Shown piece after piece: positions 43,798-56,773 of a stretch of DNA of 64,000 bases. Under the pieces are notes generated by a model. That model was not told the origin of the DNA. It searched no databases and saw only the letters and a program-made list of their open reading frames with translations. Position numbers and translations under genes: made by a program. The DNA comes from Mucidula mucida. Taxonomy: Eukaryota; Basidiomycota; Agaricomycetes; Agaricales; Physalacriaceae. The DNA is taken from contig JADNYV010000009.1 of the NCBI GenBank assembly GCA_015501055.1, forward strand, positions 248,001 to 312,000. The letters run 5' to 3'. Numbering within the stretch: the first letter of the stretch is position 1; each line of letters begins with the position of its first letter.

Positions 43798-45118
43798 CTG
43801 CTGCGTATACCGCTTCCAGGACGAGCGCTCAACCCTCGATCGGCAGGAATGTGGCGATGATGCAAGAACGCCATCTTCTTAGTGATAAAGAGTGCGGATG
43901 GCTTCTCGCCAACTTCTTGTGAGTCACTGCCATCTCAAACGTATGTGCATCGTCGTTGTGATGACACTGTAGTTTGGCCGGCGCCGATTCAGTATGTATC
44001 TTTTTCGCGAGCGTTACACCCGCCTGATGATTGGCTCACACAGTCGGACCACACGTTTCGATGGTTTGTCTTGGCGATGCTTTTGAATCCGTCTGTTCAA
44101 GAGAAATGGCACGCTGAGCTCGATCGAGTCGTTGGTCGGTCCCGTCTGCCGGGGTTTGGGGATTGGGAACGCCTGACTTATATTCGTGCTACATTGCGGG
44201 AGGTGGTGCGATGGCGGCCAGTCGCTGTTATTGGTAAGGATAGTCAGATCTAGGACTTGACACGCACTTAGTATTGTCTGTAGGCTTACCACATGCGTCC
44301 ACTCAAGTGAAGCTTGTGTGGTTTTACTGGTACTGATACTGAGTGCGGTTGATAGGACGATTGCTACGATGGATATTTCATTCCGAAAGGAACAGCTTGT
44401 ATCGCGAACATCTGGTAAAGTACTTTTGTCTTCCCCCATCGTGGCATTTACTAAAAATGCCTCAGGTCTATAAATCATGATACTGAGGTTTGGGTGAGTG
44501 ACTTCCAACGGGTTTCTGGCCTGAGATTACTGAACGTCTTTCGAGGGCCCAGACGCTGACGCTTTTAACCCCGAACGATTCATTACCATGGATTTCCCTA
44601 TGCATGAAGGTCAGTCAGTGCAAAAACGATTTCCCCTCTAAATCTTATTGACACACTTCTCAGATGGTGAGCAATTTTGTTGACCGGTACATTCGACTGG
44701 TAATCGTCACGAACGACTCTCTGAAGGACATGCCTCATTCGTAAGCTCAGTCGTTCTGTAAACACTTGGTTCCTTCCTGACTGCCACTTCCTCCTTAGGG
44801 ATTCGGACGAAGGTAATCAATGTTAATGGCTCATCTCACTGCGACTGCCTGATTATCTCGACCAGGATCTGCTCGGGGAGATACGTTGCCAACGATAACC
44901 TCTTCATTATGGCAGTCAAGGTACTCTGGTGTTTCCATATTCTTCCGCCCGCGAGTGGTCGACTGCCCGATGCAAACGAGTTTCGTGACTCTGGAATCAT
45001 TCAGTGCGTAGTGTTCCATAAACGGTCGTCCACGATTAAACGTTATGCTGTATTAGAGGTCCTGCGCCATTCGACTGCAAATTTGCGCCGCGCTCACAGG
45101 GTGTTGTCCACATACTGA

Positions 45119-45531
45119 AACTCGCCTGAGGAGAATGTGTGTTCCACCTATCCTGGTCCATTCCGGACTCCTTCTCCGTGATGATTTGTGTGTGAAAGAT
45201 TCTAGCTTGTGCTCAAATGGTACCATATGGATGGAGTCTGCGTTGGATACCCCATGAACACAATCAAAGGCACACTCTTCAGGCTCTTGGAGAGTGCTGT
45301 AAATCACTATGCGCCAAATTGCATGGAATTTATCAAGTTTACAACGAGATGCTGTACGAATTCCAATGCCATGCAGCTCGACCAAATCTTCGAAAATGTA
45401 GGAGACTCGACGCGATCCCAGCAAGGGCACAGTACAAGTGAATATATTCACTACTGCATAGCTTGAGCATAAGACTATAGAGCATACCATATAGTAAGTA
45501 ACACCACCCCAAGACCGTCCGGGCGGGGCGT
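45119..45531. other. Convergent intergenic region
   Basis: 3' ends of the P450 and eL8 genes meet here. No coding sequence recognised. Confidence 0.4.
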
Positions 45532-46432
45532 TCAAAGCTTGCCGAGCGATGCAGAAGTCACGCTCTGGCCAGCAGCCTTGGCGCGCTTGCGGAGCATTTG
45601 AGTGGACTTGTTGCCACGGAGTCCTCCACCCCACTGTCTGCGCTGCTCCTCGTACTTGTCAGAGAAATTCGCCTTGGCGGCACTGACGAGGGTAGCGAGT
45701 TCCCGCTGGTCCTCGCTCTTCACATCCTGGAGGGCGACAACGGCGGCAGTCTTTTTGTGAACGACTGTGCCGAGACGCGCTTTCCCCTTGACGATAACGT
45801 AGGGGACACCCATCTTGCGGCAGAGAGCGGGCAGGTAGACCACGAGCTCGATAGGGTCGACATCGTGGGCGATAACGACGAGCGATGCCTTCTTGGCCTC
45901 GATAAGGGCAACGATGTGGTTGAGGCCGTACTTGACGAATAGAGGCTTCTTGGTCTCCTACGCCAGAATGAGAAAGAACAATATATCAACAGATGCGCAC
46001 AAACCTCCTTCTTGTCTTCAGCGGCAGCAGCAGCGGTAGCTGTGAGACGAGCCTTCTTCTCGGCGGTGGTCTCGGGACGGTACTTGTTCATAAGCTTGAA
46101 CAATTGAGTAGCAGTGTTCTTGTCGAGCGTGTGTGTAAACTGCGCGATGGCAGGGGGAACCTTTAGACGCTGGTTCAGGATAACCTTTTGGCGCTGGAGG
46201 CGGACGTATTCAGGCCATTTGACGAAACGAGTCAAGTCGGTGGTATGCTGGACATCCTGGCCTGTATCGCTGTCAACAAAAAGTGCGGCGCATCTATATG
46301 ATTTGACTCACCGATACCAAAGTTTTTGGGCTTGGCCTCGAAAAGAGGGTTCTTCTTCGCCTTGGTCGCTTTGCTGGCACCGAAGGGCGCAGCAGCGGGC
46401 TTCTTGGCGGATCCGGCTTTCGTTTTGGGAGG
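45532..46432 (-). CDS. RPL8: 60S ribosomal protein eL8 (L7a/L8)
   Basis: Component of the large ribosomal subunit near the peptide exit and expansion segments, with an L7Ae-type RNA-binding domain. Exons on the minus strand are 46432-46312, 46261-46005 and 45957-45532, joined in frame. Visible landmarks are [72 protein letters not shown] (the RNA-binding core), [20 protein letters not shown] and the basic end. The initiator ATG is not in the first visible exon; it probably lies in a very small upstream exon, as happens in other fungal ribosomal protein genes, but I could not fix it. Confidence 0.93.
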
Positions 46433-47146
46433 CTGGTCATTGAGACGAAGCAATCAGCAATCATTCTGATTTTCTTGGGCTTCGGAGCTCTAGCGCCATA
46501 CATCTCTCGATGCAGGCCCAGCGTATATAGTGCTTCATCGCAAATGCTCAGCGACTAATTGTACATTTGCTGGCGCGGTCTACATTCTAGTCAGATTGGC
46601 GATAAAGGTTATCCAAAGCGAAACTTACCATCCAACTCGTTTCTTGATATTAAACGAGGATACCACGGATGCTAGAGCTCCAAGCCAAATAGTAGCGGCT
46701 GCTCACCATTCTGAGGTTTTCTTGACGGTCTTGAGGGAGTCTTGATGTCGTTGAGGTCGATGAGCAGACAAGGTTTATCGAGCTGATAAATACTTTCCCA
46801 CGTCACTTACTGTCATCCTCCCGGGCCCGCTATTGACTTCATTTTTGCACGCTGCGACAGCGCAAATTCACGGTTGAACTTGTGGTTGATTTACCTTTCG
46901 GCACCGTACTCTATTTTGAGCTCGAAGAAGAAGACAACATCAAGAAACTCTCCAAGCTGTCCATGAAGGATTGGGACGCAATAGATCTATATTCACAATA
47001 CTTATTTCAATGGCAATAATGGCCAGTTCGTTTGTAGTGAGATAGTCAATACCAGGTTGGGCATCTACAGCCGAAGCTTTCCATGCTTTCCAGAAAAGGT
47101 TTGTATCCGTACATGATATCCGTAACTCCGTATATCACTCCTTGAC
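46433..47146. other. Divergent promoter region
   Basis: Upstream region shared by eL8 (minus) and the large scaffold gene (plus). It should also contain the missing first exon of eL8. No other gene recognised. Confidence 0.45.
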
Positions 47147-50100
47147 ATGTCGAGCGATGGCCACAAACGACCACGACGATTATTCTCCTTTGACTCGACA
47201 AAGAGTTCTTCCAGTCGCCGTACACCGTCCGAGTCGTCCATCGACCAAGCTCAGACACATAGTCGCGGTCATTCCAAATTCTCCACGCTTTCGCAATTGA
47301 ACGAGGATGATAGTGACCTGCCGACACCATGGACAAAGACAGAAATGGTCGCCTCGCCGCTGGGGCCAGAGCATAACCCATTCAACGACGTCGTGACCCG
47401 TCCAGAAAGCCCCAGACCGAGATGGCGGCCCAAACTCGACTTATCACCCGTCATTACGACGAATGGGTCAACAAAGGCGGACATTGTACCTCCCTCGCCT
47501 TCTTCGGCGCGTTGGGATACCGTTCGCCAGCTCGTGTTACCCACTTCACCTCCTGCCAATCATGTCCAGCACGCCTCATCCAGCAGCTCCAGCTTGAGCA
47601 TACCCCGCTCGCAAACTTCAAAACCCTCGCGTATCACTCACAAGCTTGGCTTCAAGCAGGTCGTGGAAAGTGCGCGCCAGGTTGCTGTCGACGACTCCCA
47701 AAAATTTGCTTACGAGCTACAGAGGGCATGCTGGGCGAGCAGGTTTGGCGAGGTCAAGGCCCAGACATCTATCAACACGCACGGATCGTCGCTTTCCATT
47801 AACCAGCTCACCAATGTCAAGACGCGTAGGGCATCGTTACCGCTGGCTACCGCATCGCTGAAGCAATTGTATCACGTCCTCCTCAATCACGCGTCCTCTG
47901 AAAGTCGACATATCCCTCTTGAAAGCATTGTGCTCTCTACGCTCCTTGTACCGTTCCTGACGTTGGACAAGGGTGCGCGCGTCGACGAAGAGCGCTGGTT
48001 TGCCCTCGAATCGTTTGAGATCATGCGCAAGACGTGGGGACCGATTGATGAGGTATGCTACTCTAGCTTCCTTTGAAGCATTCTGACAACATTCAAGTCA
48101 GCCGGCGTGGAACGGTGTATGTGGTGTATGAAAGCCGCACTCATTCCTCCATCACCTCTCCGACTTAGGGTCTTGACTTGTCTTTGGAATCTGACTGTTC
48201 CACCGGATACGTACATGGCCGTAACGACACCACTCTCGTTTCAGGCGCTCGTGCAAGGTCTTTTTTCTCTTCTGCCATGGGTGGAATCACATACAGAGGA
48301 AGGAAAGATGTTGACTCAGATTATCTTTCACGTTCGAACCGGTTCGTGTGGCGAATTGGATGATATTGCAGTGGAACAGGACTATAATGCGATTTTTATC
48401 GACGGCGACAATCAACAAGCCGTCCGTGATGTGATGGCGGTGAAGGCTCTTGGAAAATGCATCGAAAACTCTTCCGACTCTGACAGAAAATGGCTTCTGA
48501 CTAATGTGGTGGACGACTACTGGCCTATTCTTCCTCGAGATCCGCCGCCATCATTCTCACCGCTCATGGCATCCTTGCATGCGCGTAAACTTAGTTGTTT
48601 TACACGCGTATTCTGTGCGCTGCTCCAGTCCACGGCTCCCGAGAGCAATAGGCGATTAAATGACTCTTTACTCATCATCAAGCTCTCGCGAGATCGGATT
48701 CTTCCCGAACTGGATATGCTTACCATTCCGGCCGTTTTTGAAGCAAAGCGACATATGATCAAAGCTATCTTACTCATGATGACAGCTGAAGATGCCGCGA
48801 ACGTTGGTCGTTGGTGCGTTGCCACTGTTTCGCACTGGTATAGGGAGGCAGGGGAGTGGAAATCGACCTTTGAGAAAAGTCTCAAACATGTGGTAAGTTT
48901 TGACATGCAAACCGCAAAACAGATCTAAAGTTCTTAGATTATGAACAGTCCGTGGACCGTTCTCTTACCGATCGTTACGGCTTTGGTGCAAGTTCTACCT
49001 CAAGAGGCCCGGAAACAGGTCATGGTATTCATGCTTCCTGTTCTCAATGACGTTCGTATCATATCCCGGCTATCTCTCGATATACACTGACGTTTTGTAG
49101 CGACTCGTTGACGATGCTCCTCCCCATCCTAACATGCCCCTCACGTCCTTGTTCAATGCCCTTTCCCAGGCCTATCCTCAAGTGTTTTACAAACCATTGT
49201 TTTCCTGCGCAGCGGCTACGAAGGAGATATCAGTCGTGAATCATCTATGCATCATCAATGCTTTGGCCAAGTTTCTACCTGACTTTTGGACCCATAATGC
49301 CGAGATGATATCTTTCGCTTTGATGAGCGACATTGGCGGTCCTAGCGGCAAAGACAACGATGCCGAGGGAAATTGGGGAACGGCTCGATTGGGACAGTCT
49401 GTGCTACTGGTGGAGTTGACTGGACGGGTCCAAGAGATTAGACATGAGCGGGAGAATAATTCAGTAAGCTACCTTTATCGTCACAAACCTGTTTCTGACT
49501 AGTGTAGATTGCCGACGCCGCTTTTGTAGAGATGGTAAAGTTTGCTTATGAGCTGGAAGTGCGGTTAGGTGTCATGCTCCAAGCTCGGGTAGAATTCACT
49601 CCCTCGTGCATCATCTTTCTCGCTGACAACTTCCCGTGGCATAGGAGCGAAAGAAATTGGTACCGCCTTCTCAACGCCTTTTATTCTGTGTCTTGTTCAG
49701 GGAACTCCGACTTTTGACGCGCTCTCTGAAATCGTAATCCTGCTTTCCTCTCTTCCAACCAGATCCTGACGAATGCTCTAGTGCTCCGTGGTTACAGCAG
49801 GTCGTGACATGGTTCATCAGCTACCACGATTCCATTGACGAGGATTTCTTTCTCGACGAAGTCGATGCATCAGTGTCGGCTTTGAAGAACGTTTACGCTA
49901 TGGTGCAAGACGGGAACACGCACAAAAAACAAGGGCGAAGTACAGTAATGCTTTCGTATTTCCAAGAACCTGCTAGGTCGACATCGGTTGGTACACCAGC
50001 AAACCCCGTCATCCGTCACACGAAGCTGCTTGAAGCTATCGAAAAGGGTTATATAGCGCGCGCGATGAAGCTGCTTGTGACTGTTTCGCTTGTTTTGACA

Positions 50101-53100
50101 GCCGAGGACTATAAGCAGATTGGTCCAATTGTTTGGGAAAGGTATCTTGACGATGCAGAAAATTCAGTACTTGGTTCGGTAATTGCTCTTTTGACCCATT
50201 TGTACGTGTTCTGAGTACCTTCAGGCCTGTTTCCTAATCATGCAATGTGGTGAGAAGGCGCCTGCAGATCTGCAAGCGACTATAGAGGTTGATCTAGGCA
50301 GGCTAGTCTTTCACATCATCGTAAAAGTTTCATCTTGACTGAGATATCCTCTTAGTTTGGATCGCACTACCAAGTTCAATGCCATCTCAAGGATCAGCAC
50401 GTTGTCGAATTGGCGTTTTCAGATAGCCTCGCAACTCATCGTTGTTGACCGTTCTCGACGACCGTTCAAGCTAGCTCGCCCTCCGCTACCTTTCATCGCG
50501 ACCGACATGGGCACTAGTCACTACGTTCGGAAAGACGATCCGTCCGATATGAAGGATAACCTGCCTGCGGAAATGCGAAAGCGGTTGGCTGAGATTGGTT
50601 GGGTTGATGAAGACGCGCCTGTTAATCGACATATGGACAGGGTTCGAACGCCGTTCTCGTTGCTTCCAGTGCAGCAGCTGGATCGTCTAGACGCCAAGCC
50701 TGACTTCACGTCCTCGCCCCTCGCAAGCCCCATGGCCACACCTCAGAAAAGTCCACATGGGTTAAGCGAGCTGGACGAAATCACCCTACTTCGACGTAAT
50801 TCTAGTACCGGTGGTCCTGCGCACGGAGTCAAGCGTCGAGCCGTCTTTGTTCCGTCAGTGGCGCGCATCTTCCCCATGCTCACCTCCATGGTCTTTGATG
50901 ATGATTTTGCGGTTGCTCACGTCGCTCGTGCTACTATCATCGACCTCATGCGTAATGATCCGTCTTTGTTGACTCGACCGATACTCGATCTTCTAGCAGA
51001 GGACTCGAAGGATGTGTCCGTGGCGGTGTCGTCTTTCCGCGCCTTTTTACATGTCCGGAATACCCTCCCTCCGTCGATGGCACATCATATCTTCAATTAT
51101 TTGACCGGTTTTCTAAAGCACAATGCGAAGAACGCTACATCGGAGGACGCCTTGCACGACTACGCCTATGTCATACCCATTTTGGCCAAGCTAGTCCCGC
51201 AGGTCAGCGAGTTGTCTTTACGAGATTTCCGCCGAGCCAAGGTCGACTTGTACTTCATACCTTCCGGCTCCCTCTTCTTTTCCCCCACAGCAGCGAACCC
51301 GTACATGTTCCCGCAGTCTATGGACCTCTCTCAACATATGGACGACGTTCCGGCTCGTCTCAGCGCAGTGATCATGGTTCGCATCTCTCAGAATATGCTG
51401 TTCCTAGACATGTTGAAAAAGAACCCGCAAGACGTCCAGTTGGTCCGAAAGAGTATGGTTCGGCTCGTGCTCCCGACGTGGGACGAGTGTCCGGAAGCGC
51501 AAACTCTTGATGTCAAGGACTTCATTCCGCGGGAATCGAAGTTCAGAGGGAATGTTAACATGAAGGACTACAAGCTAAATGCCATGTCTGTCTTGTTATC
51601 ACGGAGCTACTTGCCTCTCGTTGCCCAGATTTTCCGCTCCATGTCCCGGCATCTGAATGACAGAAGTGAACTTGCTGTTCTGATCGACGGTGTGAATCGC
51701 ATTCTGCTGGCGCATGGAAGTGATATTGGTATTGTCAGTCAAGCATTGATAGGTCAGCGAATCACGTTTCAAGATTTGGGATGCATACTTATCATTCTGT
51801 ACAGCCCTCATGGTAGCCAGCACTCGTTTCCACCGATTGTTCATCTCGAGAGGTGGTTATACTCTCTTCATGCCAGTTGTCATGAAGGTTTATGCCGAGG
51901 CTGAACGACATTCCGGCATCCGATTTGCCATCGAGTACGCTGTGAATCGCTTCTTCGCTCACCACCGCGAGGCTTTTGTCTATCAGAGTCTTGACGTTAT
52001 CGCTCATATCATCGCCCTCCCGGAAGCCGATGCCCCTTGGATTGCAAAGAGCGTCTTCAGCCTCTTCTCTTCGCTGAAAAACGTCTCATGCTCAGACCCA
52101 GACGCTGCTGGTATACATGACTCGAACAAGTCCCAAGAGCGCGAAGCGCTTATGGTCATCACAGCGGAAGAGAAGCCGCAAACATTTCTGTCCTCTTTGC
52201 AGAATAACACAATCGCCAATCTAGCAGAGAAGGATTACGAATATGAGACTAAGCGACTCAGTGTCGACAACTTTGTTCGGCTCTTTCTGACCGTCATCGC
52301 TCATGATTTGACAATCATTCGCTCGGAGCAATTCTTGTGCTTCCTCGGATACCTGGCGCCTCATCTTTATCAGGCGTCTATGTCGTCGCGTCATGTTCTA
52401 CAGCAGGGGATTGAAGCGCTAGGCGAGGTTCTTCGCATTTCGCCCAAAGTCAAAGGTGATGGAGCCAGTCATCGTCCCGCCGAGGACATACCACAGGACA
52501 GTGCGATGGATGAGATTCTGGATCAACAGCTAAACGAGAAGTCAAACACACCAAGTGATTTTGTGTCCATACGCCTGCATTATTTCTCTCTGGTGACGCA
52601 GTTCACGCGAGCCGGCGGGCAGCTGTCGTCACAGGCATCCCATAGAACTATCGAGCTCGTCAAACTTGTTCTTCGAGAAGCAAATACTGTTCGGGTGAAT
52701 GATGCCATTTCAACTTTTATGGTGGACTTTACGAGGACGTCGTATACGCAGGAGAATAATCGTAGCGTGAAGGCTCTCATTGCTTTATTGAAGGACTTGG
52801 CACCAGTAATCCATTCATACGCTTTGACCATCGACTTCTCTGGGGTCTTCGATGTCATTGCAGATCTATGCACCAACCCGACTTATGCCAACGAGCCCAG
52901 CTTCTCGGAACTCGTCGTGTCTCAGATATGCGCCGCTGGGTTGAACGCGTGTCACCTAGCAGTAACGGAGAAAATGCTTTTCACGCTACCGTGCAGGACG
53001 TCTCTGATACGTCTTCTGAGTCAGGCCGTGTTCTTGTATGGCGCTGATGTCTTTGTGGAAGTCGAGAAGTATGCGCCTACACACGACTATTTGGTGGGGC

Positions 53101-54260
53101 TGGTGCTACCACTCACTCTGGCCATTAAAACTACGACAGAGCTAGATCAGGACGCTCGTCGGCCTGAGCCGTGGCACCGCGAAGCGCATCATCGCGCCTG
53201 GGTACGGTTGCTGTCGTTTACAATGTCGGCCTGTCAGAAGCCCCGTCGGTCTGCATCGGAATCGTCGCTGCTGGAACGCTCCAAGTCACAGGATAGTTCA
53301 TCGACAGATAAGAGGAATCGCCTCTTCACGCTCGTCACCGCCTTGCAGGTCTTGAAGGTCATCGTGGTGCGCGCAGAGAAGGACCTGTCTGCTTGTTTGC
53401 CTTCTGTATGGTTGAGGATTGCGAGTTTCTTGCGCATGATACTGGACGACGGCAATGGAGACTTCTCGTTTGGTCAAACTGATTATTCACCCTCTCCTTC
53501 CCCGACGCCTTCTCCACGTGCAAGCGGACATTTTGACTTTTCGACGTCTCCGTCGACCGCTACTTTCCCCGGCACCTTTCCCAGCTTCAACCAACATCGC
53601 ACATTCTTCAACCCTCGGGTTGTTGACTACTGCCTATGGTCCTTTTTGGAGCTGCTTTGTGCATACCGGACGCCTCTCGTTGTACAAATGCGTCTTTTCA
53701 TGAAAGAGAAAGTCTTCACGCTTGACTCTCAACTCCGCGCTCAACATCGGCCATCGCGACCCAACTCGTCGATCTTTTCTAAACCCAGAAGACGGCAGTC
53801 TGGCATGCCTTCTCCGGAGGGCTCACCGCGAATGCGACCGTCACCTTCATGGGAAGCGCAGGACGCCAGCATGTTTACGCTCGATCCGCATCGCACGCCC
53901 GTGTCTAATCGCACAGGACATCGCATCGTGCACCTTGGGCCTAGCACTGATAATACGTTCCGCCGGTCGTTGTCGCCGATGTCAAACTTTTCGGCGTCTG
54001 CTCAGGCAAAGTCGACAAAGGTGAAATCTCTGTCGCTTATCCAGGCGACGTATAGGAGGATACGGCTGGTGCAGAGTTGTATGGGGTATCAGTCGATGTT
54101 GTTGCCGTGGCCGAGTGGGGACGTGGAGGAGCCGCCGCCGACTTCGTGGAGTACTCAGAGGGCGTTGAAGGAGGTGGTTGATGAGACGAGGCAGCTGTTG
54201 GAAGAGTTTGAGGAGTCTTTTGAGATGGAGGGTGAGCCGATGGTGGGTAAGCCTGATTAG
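47147..54260 (+). CDS. Very large helical-repeat scaffold protein (possible UNC80 relative)
   Basis: One gene of about 2200 residues. Exons in the first part are 47147-48052, 48098-48892, 48938-49051, 49101-49463, 49508-49588, 49645-49733 and 49782-50178; the next border near 50220-50356 is uncertain; then long exons 50357 to about 51752 and about 51810 to 54260. The first 190 residues are Ser/Pro-rich and disordered (RRLFSFDSTKSSSSRRTPSE). Most of the rest is alpha-helical with the look of HEAT/ARM repeats, such as RAFLHVRNTLPPSMAHHIFN and VLLSRSYLPLVAQIFRSMSR. A second low-complexity region (SPSPSPTPSPRASG) precedes the last helical part. The length, layout and the conserved middle recall UNC80, an auxiliary subunit of NALCN channels whose fungal relative is Cch1, but I could not verify this. 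It may instead be another HEAT scaffold acting at the plasma membrane. Confidence 0.65.
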
Positions 54261-55993
54261 AGCCATACATGTGTGTACCTACAATGCAGTAAGTTTGCTT
54301 CAAAGGGGCCTGCATGAAGAAGATTGACTGTGATATAATGACCTTTTCTGTTGCGACATCTTGGCATGCTTGGTGCCCGAGCTCACCAGCTACTTCGGAC
54401 TCAACGTTGGGGGATCGTTCGGACACCCTTGAGCCCAAAATGTATTTCCATATCTCGCGCGCTAGCGTTCACTCTCTATAATGCGCCTCGCTCGTAAAAT
54501 CTCATTTTGAAGCACAAATTCTCCCGTGGTCTCAATCTCGTCGCGAGATGTCTGCCTAAGGGCAGCCTGTTTCCCACGGGCTATTTGTGTAGACCCGAAG
54601 TCTTTGTTCATCTTCATTTGATTCCACGACATGTCCTTACAGACCAAGCTAAAACAATTCCTACTCGTGGGTCATCGCAAGACAAAGCGCAGCGCAGCTA
54701 GATCAGACAATGATCGTCAATCCTCATCTCACGAACGTCCTCCCGCCGAGCCGTCCCAGGCTCCGATTCCTACCAGCGTCGTAACCAGCACCGCTGTACC
54801 GAGAAACGATTCTGCAAACAACGAACCTGTTCCGGCAATTGCGGATCCTACCTGTGCTCATGCTACCACTTCGAGCGCTACTGCTGTAAAGAATGTTTTC
54901 GCAGATACCGAAAATCCTTCACATGTCGCCAAGACTTCAGGCTAGGTCACGATATCTAGAAACATCTCTGAACGTGTTACAGGATTTCTATCGGCCTCGT
55001 TACATGGACTGCAAGAGGCCTTGATGGTTGTGAAAGAGGCTTCGGACGTATGTCCACCACTCAAGGCTGCGGTGGGCGGGTTTCTTGCCTGTGTTGATGT
55101 TTACCAGGTGCGCTCGTTGCTCTTCGAGGCTAAATAGGTGCCTTACTGTCTATGTAGCAAACTGCTGCTAATTGGGACGAAATGGAGAGGGTCTTGAAGA
55201 GTATTGAAGTCCTCGCATCGCTGATCGCGAAGAGGTTAGAATGGATGCCCACGAAAGAACAACTCGCCTAAGGTGATGATGAAAAACTGGCCGGGTATGT
55301 GCGCGCTCACTTGGTCCTGCCTGGTGTTGATAAATGATGGACTGCAGCGATCTGACGACTATCGTCGAAAGGATAAAAAACCTTCAAACTCATGGATTCG
55401 TTCAGAGACTAACTGAAAATTCGGTCGATGCGGAGAAGCTTGTTGTCGCATACCAGCAGGTAAAGGAGATCTTGTCTATGTTACAAGTGCGTGAAACGTC
55501 TCCTTCTAAAAGCCGGCTGGCACACGATTCGAATGGTAGGTCGAAGTTGGTCTAGAGATCGAACGGAACATGAAAGATATTCTCAAAGTACGTTATTGTC
55601 CTTGACCCCTAGTTTCATCCTGACCGTGTTGTAGGAGGTCGTCATTCGTGATTTACATCGTTCACGGCACGCGTCATTATATGCCGCCATCGATTCTGAC
55701 ACCCTTTCGCGCGGTCGATGCACATCGGGAACATGAGGCGACATTCTCGATAAAATCATGACTTGGGCTCAAGCTGATGACGCGGGCTCTCCGCCTGTGT
55801 TTTGGCTCACTGGCCCTGCCGGAACAGGCAAAACCACCATTGCTTTCACCATTTGCGAGAGTATGCAGTTGGCGAACAAACCCCTCGTGTCCTTCTTCTG
55901 CTTGCCAGCTCAATAGCAAGGAGTCTCGGCTCGTCGTACCGACCATCAGTCGTTACCTCGCAGAACAATGCCGTTCCTATGCGACTGAACTTG

Positions 55994-56773
55994 TGTAGGT
56001 ATGCGGACACGGCTAGCCGCGCAGACATGATGGTGGTCTTCAGACAAGGTGTACATTCGGAGCCTGTGTACCTATAACATCCGTGCTACGCGTGTACATA
56101 TAACATAAGCGAGACATACATCCCATACAAACTAAAATATCAACCTCCGGGTTGATCTGCTGAATGCCTACACAACACAATGGCAGAGTACAATAGCAAT
56201 CCATAACAGTGGTGGGTGCGAATGGAATCAATATGATCGGCGGTGGCGGCGGAAACATATGTCGAGTGAGGAATGAGTGGCAGCCATTGGGCTCCCAGAA
56301 CGTAGAGGTGGGCACTCAGCATGCTTATAACCTCCCTGGCCTGTTATGACCTAAACCGTCTCGGAATGTTGGGCTCCCAGCGCTCTCGAGCGGATACTCG
56401 GTCCGTTGACCATCCAACTCGGCCTGGCCTGTTACAATCCCCTCTATGACGACCAGAATGTTTGGAAACACTTCTCTCTTCATCCCAAATCCTGTGATGT
56501 ACGGCTGGTTGATGATGCGCAATGCGTGGAATATGGTGACAGTGATGGCAAGTGATAACGGACGATGTGGGCTTGTCAACGCAATCAATAGCAATCAGAC
56601 TGGAATCTGGAGGCTGCTGGTGGTTCAGAATGCGGTGGTCACCAGATGTAGGTATGCGGACACGGCTAGCCGCGCAGACATGATGGTGGTCTTCAGACAA
56701 GGTGTACATTCGGAGCCTGTGTACCTATAATATCCGTGCTACGCGTGTACATATAACATAAGCGAGACATACA
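55994..56773. mobile_element. TRIM-like LTR element, 780 bp
   Basis: Two direct repeats of 127 bp (55994-56120 and 56647-56773) begin TGTAGG and end CATACA and differ at only one position that I can see (ataacatcc against ataatatcc). The flanking target duplication is CTTG (or ACTTG if the last A of the element belongs to it). The 526-bp interior has no gag or pol. This is the structure of a terminal-repeat retrotransposon in miniature. The interior has a minus-strand frame with a hydrophobic stretch (LSLAITVTIFHALRII), which could be a captured host fragment. Confidence 0.8.

Larger units (their letters stand above)
37661..45118 (+). pseudogene. Cytochrome P450 interrupted by a copia element
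   Basis: Heme-thiolate monooxygenase gene, probably membrane-anchored in the ER. Exons before the insertion are 37661-37850, 37897-38016, 38074-38131, 38189-38341 and 38398-38623. The N-terminus has an anchor helix (VLLALGLLGLFFLL) and the proline-rich hinge LPPGPRPLPIVGN. The second intron-exon joint restores the beta-1 sheet (GPLTYFRVGG) only with a GC donor at 37851. The reading frame resumes at 43803 and continues through the I-helix (LAGADS, then HTFRWFVLAMLLNP), the K-helix ExxR (TLREVVRWRP), the PERF-like FNPERF, and the heme loop FGRRICSGR near 44815-44885. Everything except the insertion looks intact, so this is a fresh knock-out allele. The family and substrate cannot be named beyond a basidiomycete CYP. 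Confidence 0.85.
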
